A DNA stretch of 64,000 nt, taken from NCBI GenBank assembly GCA_015680905.1, contig CM027380.1, positions 53,027,001 to 53,091,000 of the forward strand, written 5' to 3'. This document shows, piece by piece, positions 22,987-33,600 of the stretch. The notes under the pieces are model-generated. The model was not told the origin of the DNA and made no database searches. It worked only from the letters and a program-made list of their open reading frames with translations. Source of the DNA: Coptis chinensis (lineage: Eukaryota; Streptophyta; Magnoliopsida; Ranunculales; Ranunculaceae). Every line of letters begins with the position of its first letter. Within the stretch, counting starts at the first letter, position 1. Position numbers and translations under genes: made by a program.

Positions 22987-23176
22987 CTTTGCTTGTCGAA
23001 GCAAAGAAGAGACACTAAAATAGATAAGTGGCCAAAAATGTGTAGTCCTAAGCTAATTCTCATTTCAGCAGAGTGCGGTTGCATTGACCATATGCAACAA
23101 GGCCTTAAACCACTAGGAATTCCCTAGTGGGCCGAGTTATAGCCTCGCGTGAGAGTTTTCGAGAGAAGATACTCAC
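22987..23176 (-). other. Conserved hairpin chain next to 3' LTR, copy B
   Basis: CTTTGCTT/AAGCAAAG with the loop shortened to GTCG (22987-23006); GTTGCAT/ATGCAAC (from 23078); AAGGCCTT palindrome; CCACTAG/CTAGTGG (23110-23130); GTGAG/CTCAC (23149-23176). The first hairpin starts 18 nt from the LTR edge. Loop length differs from A while the eight-pair stem is unchanged. Confidence 0.75.
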
Positions 23177-23765
23177 AAACTTTATTTATACTACAACGAC
23201 TCAGTGACAAAAACTCGTTTCCTAAATTAATCTCAGATATCCATCCATCTCCTTAGCAGGGAACGAGGATTGATTTCTTTGAAACTCAAGTTAATATGTA
23301 TTCAATAATTAAAACATCTACATATGATCATGCATGCAGTGAACTTTTCATTGAAATGTACTAGCAGGGCTGTTTCTGGATCCCTTGGAGAGCGTACCTT
23401 AATGGGTTCTCACAGGTATGTGTCGAAACACAATTCCACTCAAATTTTTTGCCACTCAGGTTTTGTTAACTCCAGTATGCAGTGGGCACACGTTTCCTCA
23501 CATCTCAATGACAGTCAGAGGAGCCGATGTCGATCAATCACGTCTACTACTTATTATCACACCACCCTACTCCTAATTGAGCTAGAGGTCTTTATCAGGT
23601 ATTGTGGGGCTTAGGTGATAGTGTACAAGAAAATGGAAATGGATAATCAAAATTTACGAGTATGAGAGAATAGGGTCTTCATATGTTTACACTAGAGAAA
23701 TCCTTGTTTCCTTTCCTTCTTCTAACTGAGTTTTCCAACCTTGTTCTTAATCCTCTGGATACTGA

Positions 23766-23796
<31 letters not shown>

Positions 23797-24775
23797 AACA
23801 ATCTTGCTTAAGAACATGATTCTATTTTTCTTTCCTGAAGCAAATAACTGACTTTGATTTGGGACAAGTCTTTCTCTTTATTCTTCCACATTTCATCCTA
23901 TTCCTCATACTCATCACTTAGGTAGGTTCTTTTATTTGGTTTAATAGATGGGTAAGGAATTTTTGTGGTGAAAGTGAAAGGTTTGATGAAAGGTTCAGTG
24001 GAGTGACTAGCAGTAAAAGCTGTAATAGGTAAGATTTTTTTTTTTTAGCTATGTCGATCCAAAGAAGGCCTAAATTATCGCCTAGGGTTCGGGTGGTGAT
24101 CAAGTAAGTAGATGCGTGATTTCCTCTAATTGGAAAAACTACTCCTCTGTGTCATCACACACAAATCACTCATGTCAAGGCTTTTGGTTAGATTCTCACA
24201 AGGATTGATAGTTAAAGTAACTAACCATTGGTTCCAGAAACTTACTGCCATGTACAATCGATGATACTCAGTACATGAATATTCATGAAAAGATGTATAA
24301 ACTATTGCATGCGTATTATCTAAACTTTCTTAAAAACAAATCCTAATTCGGATACTAATGTGAGATTTCTAGACAATTTTCATCATTGAAAAGGAAACAA
24401 GACTTTGTCACTAAGTACAATTATTAATATGAAAATAAAACTATATATACGGGCTACAAGATGCCTAATTTTTGCTCTGCTGGGTTTAAAGCACCCCAAA
24501 CGAGAATGATGCTTAGTCCTCGAAGGATCAATAAATAAAGAGAGAAAGTACCTGAGAGCCATGAGCAAAATTAGGGCTAGATTGCTAGAACAGAGAGGTT
24601 GGAGATCATAATATATTATTCAGAAAGAACAAGAAAATGTTCAATAGCACACTAAACATAGCACACGATACATAGCACACGAAATAATGAAAAACAATAG
24701 CGTACGAAACATGACAACCAATAGCACACCAAACATGAGGTTTATCTAGATATATGTACAATGGCAAGCGCAAGT
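23177..24775 (-). other. 3' untranslated region of element B
   Basis: Counterpart of 9278-10803. Contains a T run at 23773-23795 and, near 24630-24745, an imperfect array of (a)atagcacac/aaacat motifs. No gene seen. Confidence 0.55.
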
Positions 24776-25777
24776 TTACCATCCAGCAGGATGTGAAGGT
24801 CTGGCGTCCTCTTTAAGGAAATACATTTCTTTAGCATCGCGCCAATAGATAATAGTCTGCCAAATTTCTGCCCATTCTTTGTCTCCGGATTCCCTCAAAT
24901 TGGTCTTCATCTTTTCATCCTTTGGGTAACATCGAACATGCCTCAGGTATCGAGTGGGACACTTCCATTGACGAAACCTCAATGAGCGAATGATTCTGTT
25001 TGCTGGGCACATGGAATCCACCTTGACCCAGTCATGAAAAGTAGCTGCAAACTGTGGGAAATGTGTCTTCATGATCCAGCAAGTGGTGACTGGTAAAAGT
25101 ATATACTGATCCTAAAAAGTGCAAGCTCATTTCAGGTTGGAGATAACACAACCTAAAATGTTAAATAATGCATGACCCTGAGCTAGTGCACTGAATACGA
25201 CGCAAGCAGCCTCATTGGCAGTAGAAAAATGCCAATCTCCCATAATGTTCAGGAGTACAAATAACATTGCAGTCCCCATGTTCATGGTCATGCTTGCTAA
25301 TGGAATGGTGATGTCACGCCATGGCACATGGCCATCTCCTTCTCGTTTGATCTCAAGACCATCACCATAAGAGTCGCGAAACGCTTGCCACTGAAAGGAA
25401 CGGTAAGAATTATGATAGATGTAATGCCAAGATGCAGCAGGTTTGTGGTATGGAAGGTCCAAAGTTAGGGCAAGTTGTTGTTCAGAAAAGATATGAGGTG
25501 TGTCACCAACTCGGATTGTGAACCCGTCTAAGTAGAAACCATGTGCATGGTTGAATGCTGGTGTGTCTTCCATATTAGCATAAAAGTATGCAGCCAAACT
25601 CGGAGAATAAGTTTGGTCAGGTTGAAGAATTAGGGAAGACCACCCAATGCTTGTGATGTAATCATGGAAGAGATGGCCATAGGCATTGGAATCCATCATA
25701 GACTGAAAGGATTCCTCAGGAATGAGTTTGGGAGGTACCATGGATGATGAAGATGTAATGTTTGATGAAGATGCCAT
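24776..25777 (-). pseudogene. Env-region ORF-i of element B (Transposase_32-like)
   Basis: ATG at 25777 (MASSSNITSSSSMVPP). Open for 217 codons to 25127, including GWSSLILQPDQTYSPSL, FYANMEDTPAFNHAHGF and TLDLPYHKPAASWHYIY. Then TGA after SNLK (shared with A), a TAG a few codons later (CAG in A), and a further open stretch to 24776 (KTHFPQFAATFHDW, CPANRIIRSL, ..ARPSHPAGW). Whether the 217-codon protein is complete or the original was about 330 residues cannot be settled here. The domain is known only as a putative plant transposon protein. Confidence 0.6.
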
Positions 25778-26104
25778 GGTGGATGAAGTAAAGAAATGGG
25801 TAACGATATAGGCAAACTGGATGGAAAAATGAGTATGTAAGAAAATAGACCCTCCTGTAGCACATGTTAAAATTATATTAGTCACAAAGGAAATGATGAC
25901 AATCCTACTAAGCATTGCATACAAAAGAAGACAAAAAGATAAGACAAAATACATAGTACGACGGAAAAACGTAATAACATATATAATTATATACTTATTG
26001 ACTTAGTAATATCATGGATTCTTATGTTGATCTTGGAGATGCATATTTTGCACCAGACTGTTTAGGTCTTCTATTTGTTGGCCGAGCTGCATCTGAATGT
26101 CCCC

Positions 26105-27088
26105 TTAGCTGGCAGAGAGTGCAGTTTGATTCTCCACAAGGAGAGCGTGATTCTGCAAGGACTGAGAATGAATTCCCATTAGTTCCTCCTGTTCAACATC
26201 ATGCATTGCTTGACGTTCTTGGAAATCCTTAAGAGTTGTAATGATGATATTTTGACGAGTGTGTAGTTCCCTCAAGCCCTGATGAAGAAGTTGAATGCCT
26301 TCCATAGGATTAAAAATATTAAACATGGCATTTTCATCAAAGACATGGTCAGGATTTAAGCTTGGGTCGTGCTGTTCATCTAACTTTGAATCAGGAGTCC
26401 AAAAACCAACGGAGTAGTCTGTTTGGAGTACATTTATATGTGCTCTTTGAAGGGGTATCTCTAGAGAAATTACTGGATAACCCCAACGCATCATAATTTG
26501 CATGACTAAAGTAGGTAGAGGTGCTGACCTTCTTGTTTTCTTGGTGATTACGCTCCAGAGGTGTTGGATTAGACAAAAATCATCTCTTTGAGTCTGCAAA
26601 ATCCAAAGTAGGTGAAGTTGAGGCTTTGTGACTTCTGATTGGTGTGACGTACCTACCACATTGTGTCCCAACCAGTGGAGCACAACACGTTGATTCTGTT
26701 TCAAATAGCGTTGAAGAACACTGTGATGTGTATTTCCGTCTTCGTCATGAGATACGGTAGCTCATAGTAAAGATTTGGTGGAATCAAATGATGACTCTTG
26801 AAAAAGGGACTCCTAGGTATTCACTGGGATTTGAAGTATGTCGGAGAGCATGTCCTTAATCAACTCCGATCGTCGTCCATAGGCATGGAAGTAGAATTTT
26901 CCATTTTCAGATCCGCTAAATTGGTAGAACATCAAAACCAAATCTCGGGAATAACCAGCTGCTGAATGATATAGAAGAGGCGTCCATCCGCGACGTATGA
27001 TTTCGATGTCAAAATAAGGAGAAAACCGGCCATCTTCGAAAGTTTTTAGGTAGTCTTGTTCAGCCGTTATTTTTCTTGGTTGATCCAT
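26105..27088 (-). pseudogene. Env-region ORF-ii of element B (Transposase_32-like)
   Basis: ATG at 27088 (MDQPRKITAEQDYL). The N-terminal part has FSPYFDIEIIRRGWTPLLY and LVLMFYQFSGSENGKFYF. A TAG after PVNT near 26815 is shared with A; a second stop (TGA, CGA in A) follows near 26763. The frame then continues (QNQRVVLHWLGHNVVG, LHLLWILQTQRDDFCLI) to a helical C-terminus ending at 26105. The same frame holds throughout, so only nonsense changes separate it from an intact ORF of about 328 codons. A TATA box lies about 65 nt before the start. Confidence 0.65.
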
Positions 27089-27151
27089 TGGTAGTATTAC
27101 TGAGGGAAGGAGAGTGAAAATGTTTGAATAAGAATGGCTGAAAAAGAAGAG

Positions 27152-27158
27152 ATTTATA
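27152..27158 (-). promoter_or_regulatory. TATA box upstream of ORF-ii (element B)
   Basis: Minus strand TATAAAT, preceded by ATTGGG, 64 nt before the ATG at 27088. In A the matching place reads CTAAAAAT, so the box is lost there. Position and context fit a plant core promoter; activity is inferred. Confidence 0.35.
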
Positions 27159-27662
27159 CCCAATCAATGAGTCTGTACCAAACTGGATTCCAAGTATAGT
27201 TAATGACCCATGTGATAATGAACAACATCAATGGGGATCCATAGTAAGGCTTGTCAGGTCAGATTTCCAAAGACAATTAATGAAGTGGGTCAATGTTAGA
27301 AAAAATGGAGGAAAGTTTCACAGGGTAGTTAGACTTACACGTAATTTCATAAATGATGATCATAACTCAGTAATAAAATATGGATCGAGTTGCATGTGTG
27401 ACAAGGGTTATGCGTATCTTGTAGCGTGCGCTATCTTCTCTGAACACCATGAGTATCAATTAATTATTTTGGTGAGTTTTGTAAGGTGGTTCTTTGTTAT
27501 GGTTTGTTTTTTTTTTTTTTTTTTAAGAAAAAACAACTAATATGCACAAATATTTAATACGAAGCTTCTCCATTTAATACGTAACCCGTACAAATGTGTG
27601 AGAATTATTTAACACACCATACTAATATACAAAACAAAAGACAAAGAGATGGTTACATAGAT

Positions 27663-27782
27663 CTAGATGTTCTGGATCATGTTATGCATGAGTGACAGCA
27701 GAACAATGATAAACACTGTTATCACGAATATTGTGATAGCCCATTCGCGTTGCTCCTTTTCCCATCGCTCTATTGGATTCAT
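27663..27782 (-). CDS. 39-residue single-membrane-span microprotein ORF in Athila env region
   Basis: ATG 27780-27782, stop TAG 27663-27665. The charged N-terminus (MNPIERWEKEQREW) is followed by a strongly hydrophobic segment of about 17 residues (ITIFVITVFIIVLLSLM) and a short polar tail (HNMIQNI): a type of tail-anchored or signal-anchor peptide. No family recognised. In B it is fully open; A has the same ORF with one stop codon and mainly synonymous or Ile/Val differences. It lies between ORF-iii and ORF-ii and has its own TATA box (27868-27875) and AACGG-site cluster. The frame is also open upstream into the promoter repeats, but that part is not conserved. Function unknown; a membrane role in an env-like context is inference. 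Confidence 0.5.
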   Translation of the reverse strand: MNPIERWEKEQREWAITIFVITVFIIVLLSLMHNMIQNI

Positions 27783-27867
27783 TATGTTCAAGAAATTGAG
27801 GATTTGTGAAGAAAAATTTGTGAAGAATGAGAGAAAGGGGTTGAGTGAAAGTGGAAAAGGAGAGTTG

Positions 27868-27954
27868 TATTTATAAGTAGATTTTTGACCGTTGGGCATC
27901 TGACCGTTTGGCATCTGACCGTTTGGATCAGGCCGTTGGTGTCTGACCGTTGGG
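27868..27954 (-). promoter_or_regulatory. TATA box with five AACGG (MSA-type) sites
   Basis: Minus strand TATAAATA at 27875-27868, 86 nt before the microprotein ATG, followed by a pyrimidine-rich leader (CTCTCCTTTTCC). Directly upstream, five AACGG cores repeat every 14-15 bp, at 27886-27896, 27901-27911, 27916-27926, 27930-27940 and 27944-27954. The first and last read CCCAACGGTCA, a full match to YCYAACGGYYA, the mitosis-specific activator bound by three-repeat MYB (MYB3R) proteins. The middle three keep the AACGG core. A (AT)n tract lies further upstream at 28069-28088. Confidence 0.55.
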
Positions 27955-28170
27955 TTTTGAGAGTAGGCCCATGCATCAAGGAATATATGAGGAAGTACAC
28001 TACGTGCATAACATAAATAATTTCTCATTCAAACCGTCTGGAGATACAAAATTATGAGAAATCAACCGATATATATATATATATATTATATTTTATCACT
28101 AGAAAATAAAAATGCAATGCATAAGGGAAATAAATGACATAGTCATTGCTAAGCCAAGGAAAATAAACAG

Positions 28171-29238
28171 CTACTGGGAATCCTCCGGGTTAGTAGAAGA
28201 TGAACCCGGGTTTCTACGACTTCGGCCACGACGAACTTCAGGCTGAGCTGACTGGTCTGGAATGTGGCTTATAGATTGTAGCAACTGATCTTGGAATTGC
28301 TGCTGATTTGCCATCATCATTATCTGGAAACGGCCTTGGCGATTTCACATTTCTTGCTGGAAGTCATTCTGGGAAGTAAGCATCTCTTCCTGGCGAAGAA
28401 ACATCTTGCGCATACTAGTATTCATGTGCCTCAAGGCTTCCATAGGAGTATTGATTCGGCGCATGGTATCTTCATTAAAACAGTCGGGTGGTGAAGGAGG
28501 AGGAGGAGGTACGTTATCATGCTCAATGTCATCTCTAGCTACTGGGTCCCAGTGGTCTAAAACACAAGTCTCAAAAATTCCAAAATTCTCGAAAGACCTT
28601 GTTTCAATGAAAGGAGTAGCGGACTGGAACCCTAAGTTAAGCATAAGCTGAGTAACAAGTACAGCAAGAGTAGCTGACCTGTTTGACGCGGTTGTAGGAA
28701 TATGGCCCAGGAAATGGACCATACAGAAAGTGTTCTTCCTCTCCTGTAGGATCCACAGCAGGTGCAAGAAAGTCTTGTTCACGTCAGACGTCTTTGAAGT
28801 TCCAATGACGTTGTACGCCAGCCATTGAGTGACGGCTAATTGGTTACGTCTGAGCGAATGCTAGTACACGCAGTTCGAGCCAGTGTTGTACTCTCCCTCG
28901 AGAAGCGTGTCAAACATCAAATCCCTTGTGGTCGGATACTCTGACAATAATAGGGTCGGACTATTAGAGTTTATCGGAATCTGTGCGGTATTCGAAATCA
29001 ACTCCAGCGTGAGTTCACGTTCCAACCCATCCGCCGTAATCCAAAATTCGTCACCCCGGAAACCTCCATTGTTGTAAAATTTCAACACTAAATCTTCGGA
29101 GTACTGAGCTGGAATTCAGTGCAATAGATATTCCCACTCTCTACTAGCAATTTCTTCATCGAAAAATGGGTGAAACATCCTAGAATTGTAGAGATTTCTG
29201 AAATTTCGCTCAACTGTGATTCTCCTTCGTGCTGCCAT
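28171..29238 (-). pseudogene. Env-region ORF-iii of element B (Transposase_32-like), three stops
   Basis: ATG at 29238 (MAARRRITVERNF), stop TAG at 28171-28173 after PEDSQ: 355 codons in one frame with three in-frame stops (TGA near 29118, TAG near 28861, TGA near 28343) and no frameshift. Paralogous to ORF-ii: FHPFFDEEIASREW, EDLVLKFYNNGGF, QLAVTQWLAYNVIGTS, LHLLWILQERKNTF. A Pro-rich patch (PPPPPSPP) and a basic tail (RRGRSRRNPGSS) end the protein. Absent from element A. The first ORF of the env region in element sense; its upstream sequence is CT-rich with no clear TATA box. Confidence 0.65.
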
Positions 29239-30074
29239 AGCGCGGTGTAGATGATCTTTTGAGGGTGGAAATAGCTAGGATTGGTGGAGGAGATGGTGCT
29301 GGAGGAAAGGGGTTTCAGTTTGGAGGACTTTGGCCCGCGTGCGCGAGGGGTGTGTGGGGGAGACCAAGATCCGGATTTTGAGGGGGAAGAAATGAGAGGG
29401 GTAGACGCGTGGGTGCCTCGCGCGTGGGTTTTGTATACGGATCCGTGATTTTGGGTCGGGTCAAATTTTTGGCACAAGCCTAAATGAAGTCCAAAAATTC
29501 CCCCTATGTCCCGAAATGTTCCGAAATTTCAAACGTGGAAATTCGATTCGTTTTAACTCCAAATTGAACGGAAGAGATATCAAAACGATCGGCATTAAAA
29601 ATGCCATCCACTAGAATATGACAAAATCACATTCAACATTTTTTTTTAATTTTTTTTATGGTGTTTATTTATGTACACATTTATATACAAATGTACAAGT
29701 CGAGAGGAACGTGTCAACAACACCGGAAGTCCAAATAAAACAACACATCACAACAGCTTAACTCAGGCAACTTTCATGTCGGCTCTGGGCGAACCCAATC
29801 CAGCCAGACTGTGGCTTAACCTTTATGTTTTGGGGGCCTAGGGTTCAGGACGGTACCATCCCTAACCAATGTGCAATGGTCTAATAATAATATTACCCTT
29901 AGTACATATGGTATAGCCTCAAACCGCCCAAAACAATCCACATAGAAAACCGATGGGGGTTGGCTCGGTGGAATCCATTGCCCGTACGAACTAGGAAATG
30001 TCCGATGGTGCATATCACGACTCTCTTTGGGCACCATGCTGGGTGCTAATAAAAAAAAACGAGTATATACATGT
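29239..30074 (-). other. Spacer of element B between 34-bp array and ORF-iii
   Basis: Matches A at 14045-14620. The GC-rich, CpG-bearing part at 29320-29440 belongs to the leader of ORF-iii. The stretch at 29830-30000 is nearly identical to 14380-14520 and has an open minus frame (GRFEAIPYVLRVILL) whose coding status is unclear. Confidence 0.4.
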
Positions 30075-30210
30075 TGAGTCTTTTTACGTCAGATCCTCAA
30101 GATGAATGTGAGTCTTTTAACGTCAGATCCTCAAGACGAATGTGAGTCTTTTAACGTCAGATCCTCAAGACGAATGTGAGTTTTTTAACGTCAGATTCTC
30201 AAGACGATTC
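30075..30210. repeat. 34-bp tandem repeat x 4 (element B)
   Basis: Units start at 30075, 30109, 30143 and 30177. Same unit and same copy number as 14621-14756 in A. The following spacer 30211-30676 corresponds to 14757-15255 and shows no clear gene. Confidence 0.9.
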
Positions 30211-30676
30211 CCAACCTGTGGGAATAATGGGGCGACGACGAAGTTTATCCTGCTACTGCGGTGTCAGACAATAATATACCTTATGCCGGCTCATCTCGGA
30301 TAATAGATCAAGACCTGGACAGAAGCGTTGTTGACAATTCATACACCACCCCATCCTTCGCACGTCGCTTTCGAGATGGGTGAGATTTACACCAAATGAT
30401 GAGTTGGAGTTCGTGAGGAAGATAATAGAAAAGGGAAGAGAAAGAAGGATTTGAAATTTTTGGTACCCATTGTTTTCCAGGAGGCACGTTTGCTCGATTG
30501 TCAGAAGACATTTATACTCAGTTCTGAAGTAGAGTTTTGTGGACTAAGGTTCCGGCGCTTGCAACCACACACTCTAGGGGGATTTTAGAAAAGAAAATAG
30601 AAGAGGGCCCGGCTACCCTAATGGCATACTTTTCCTGTTTAAATACATGGAAAGAAGTACACCAAATAATCTATTA

Positions 30677-33600
30677 GTCTGTATAGATCTGGATCATTGA
30701 GAAGAGTCTCTTCGACATCCGGAGAGCCTTAACTCATGATAATGTTTAAAGCCGGCCATTTACTTGAAATTCGCTACCATCATTTACGTTTTTCACGAGA
30801 GATAGCCCCATAAGGGGTGACAACAGAGCGATGAAGGGACCGGACCATCGAAGTTTTAATTTTCCGGAAAAATGTGTAATCTTGAGTTGTACATCAAAAC
30901 TTTTGATCGACTTTGAATTCTTTTCTCAATATGTGCTTGTCATGCACTCTTTTCATGTTGGCTTTATAGATTTTCGAGATCATAGGCATCACTCCAATTT
31001 CCTCAAGCTCATTTAACCGCAATTTTCTCTTTTACCGCCACGTTAGTGTTATAATTGAGGCTTTTGATGGCCCATAGAGCATGGTGCTCAAGCTCAACCG
31101 GCAGATGACAAGGTTTTCCAAAAATGAGGCGATACGGAGACATCCCTATAGGTGTCTTAAAAGTCGCTTCAGATGCCCACAAGGCATCAGATAATCATAG
31201 AGACCAGTCTTTCCTAGATGGATTGACAGTTTTTTCCAAAATGGATTTGATTTCTCGATTAGAGACTTATACTTGACCACTGGTTTGAGGATGCTACGGA
31301 GTTTCCACTTTGTGCGTGACTCCATATTTCTTTACTAATGATTCAAAAATTTTATTGCAGAAATGTTTTCCCCCGTCACTAATTATAGCTTTTGGAACAC
31401 CAAATCTAGAGAAAATATTTTCTTTTACGAACAAAACGACCGTTTTATGATCGTTAGCATGACATGCCAATGCCTCAATCCATTTTGACACATAGTCAAC
31501 TGCTACAAGTATGTATAGGAAGCCATGAGAATTTGGAAATGGACCCATGAAGTCGATGCCCCATACATCAAAGATTTCCACAATTAGAATGGGATTTAAG
31601 GGCATCATATTGCGTTGAGTAATGCGACCTAACTGCGGCAGCGATTGCATGCTTTGCAATGCTCATGTGCATCTCTAAACGTTGGCCAATAAAAACCACA
31701 TTGTAGAACCTTGGCGCCGCAGTTTTCTTACCACTAAAATGACCACCACAAGATTGTTCATGGCGGAAGGATAACACATCGTTGTGTTCCCGGAATGCAA
31801 TCTGCGGCCGGATTAGTTGGTCCGAACAATACTTGAAGAGGTAGGGATCATCCCGAAATAGAATTTCACAGTGGATAAAACTTTTTCCGGTCATTCTGAG
31901 ACCAAGATAAAGGGACTTCCTCGGTAACTAAGTAATTTACTATGTCGGGCGTACCAATGGGACTAAAAAATAGAGTACAAGTGTTCATCCGGAAAGGAAT
32001 CACAGATAGGTTGATTATCGATATCAACATCATCGACAAGTCTTGATAAATGGTCTGCAACCACATTTTTAGCAACCTTTTTTATCTCTAATTTTGAGAG
32101 TAAACTCTTGCAAAAGGAGAATCCATCGGATCAACCTTTGTTTTGCATCTTTTTCGCTAATAGATAACGAAGTCGCGCATGGTCGGTGTAGACAATAGTT
32201 GGAGAACCCACTAGGTAAGGGACGAAACTTATCCAACGATATACAATGGCGAAACTCTTTTCGGTGGTGGTATAGTTACGTTGAGCTTCATTAAGGGTTT
32301 TACTCAGATAGTAAATGACAACTGGTTTATCTTCTTGGCGTTGCCCTAATACAGGTTCAATAATAGTATACGCCGCGTCACACATTAATTCAAAAGGTTT
32401 AGACCAATAAGGTGGTTGAATTATGGGAGCGATAGTTAATCGCGGTTTTAATATCTCAAAGGCTTGTTTGCAACTGAAACTGAAATCAAAAGTGGGATCT
32501 TTAAGCGGGGAGATTGGTTAAAGGTCTAGCAACCTTTGAGAAATCTTGAATAAATCTCCTATAGAAAACCTGCGTGTCCTAAGAATGCGAATGTCTCGAA
32601 CTGTTTTTTGGTATAGGAAGTGAAGCAATTTTTTCTATCTTAGCTTTGTCGACTTCGATTCCGTCCTTTGAAACGATGTGTCCTAAAACTATTCCTTTAG
32701 TAACCATGAAATGACATTTTTCCCAATTAAGAACAAAGGTTTTCTCTTCTGGCGTGTAAAGACCTTTTCAAGATTTGATAGACAGCTATCGAAAGAATCT
32801 CCATATATTGAGAAGTAGATCCATGAATACTTCCATAAACCGTTCAATCATATCACTGAAAATATGAAGCATGCGGCGTTGGAAAGTACGGAGTGCATTG
32901 CAAAGGCGAAAAGGCATTCGCCTATATGCAAATGTACCAAATGGGACAGTGAAGCGTTGTCTTTTCTTGATCGCCAGGGTCTATGACTATCTGAAAATAA
33001 CCTGAATAACCATCAAGAAAAACAAGAATAGGCATGACCGGCTAACGTTCGAGCATCGATCGATGAATGGAAGTGGAAAGTGATCCTTACAGTGGCGACA
33101 TACATTAAGTTTCGCGATAGTTAATGCATATTCGCCATTTCTTTGGGATCTGGCGGAAATGCATTCATCTTTATCATTTCGCACAACTGTAATGCCGATT
33201 TCTTTGGAACCGCGGTACGGGACTCACCCAAACACTATCGAGATAGAGTAAATAATACCGCATCTAGTAATTTTAACACTTCCTCGGACCACATCTTTCA
33301 TGGTAGGGTTTAGCGACGCCGTGGTTCACGCTGACGTCTTAGCATTTTCTTCGGTGTATCGCGATGGATGCACACATTAGGTTCAATGCCTTTAATGTCA
33401 TCGAGGGACCATCCAATAGCGTAAGCGATGTTGTTGAATGACATTAATTAAACGAGCTTCTTGATCGTCGACCAATTGTGAAGAAATAATAAGCGGGTGG
33501 CGACCATCGCATCAAGGTCAGACGTATTTTAATTCGAAGGAAGAGGTTTTAAATCGGGGGTGCATGGAGTGGGTATTAAAGATTCTTGAGGAAGGTCATC

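Noticed and set aside
27667..27876. Plus-strand ORF of 69 codons opposite the membrane microprotein
   Set aside because: It is the shadow of the conserved minus-strand frame; the A/B substitution pattern fits the minus-strand codons.
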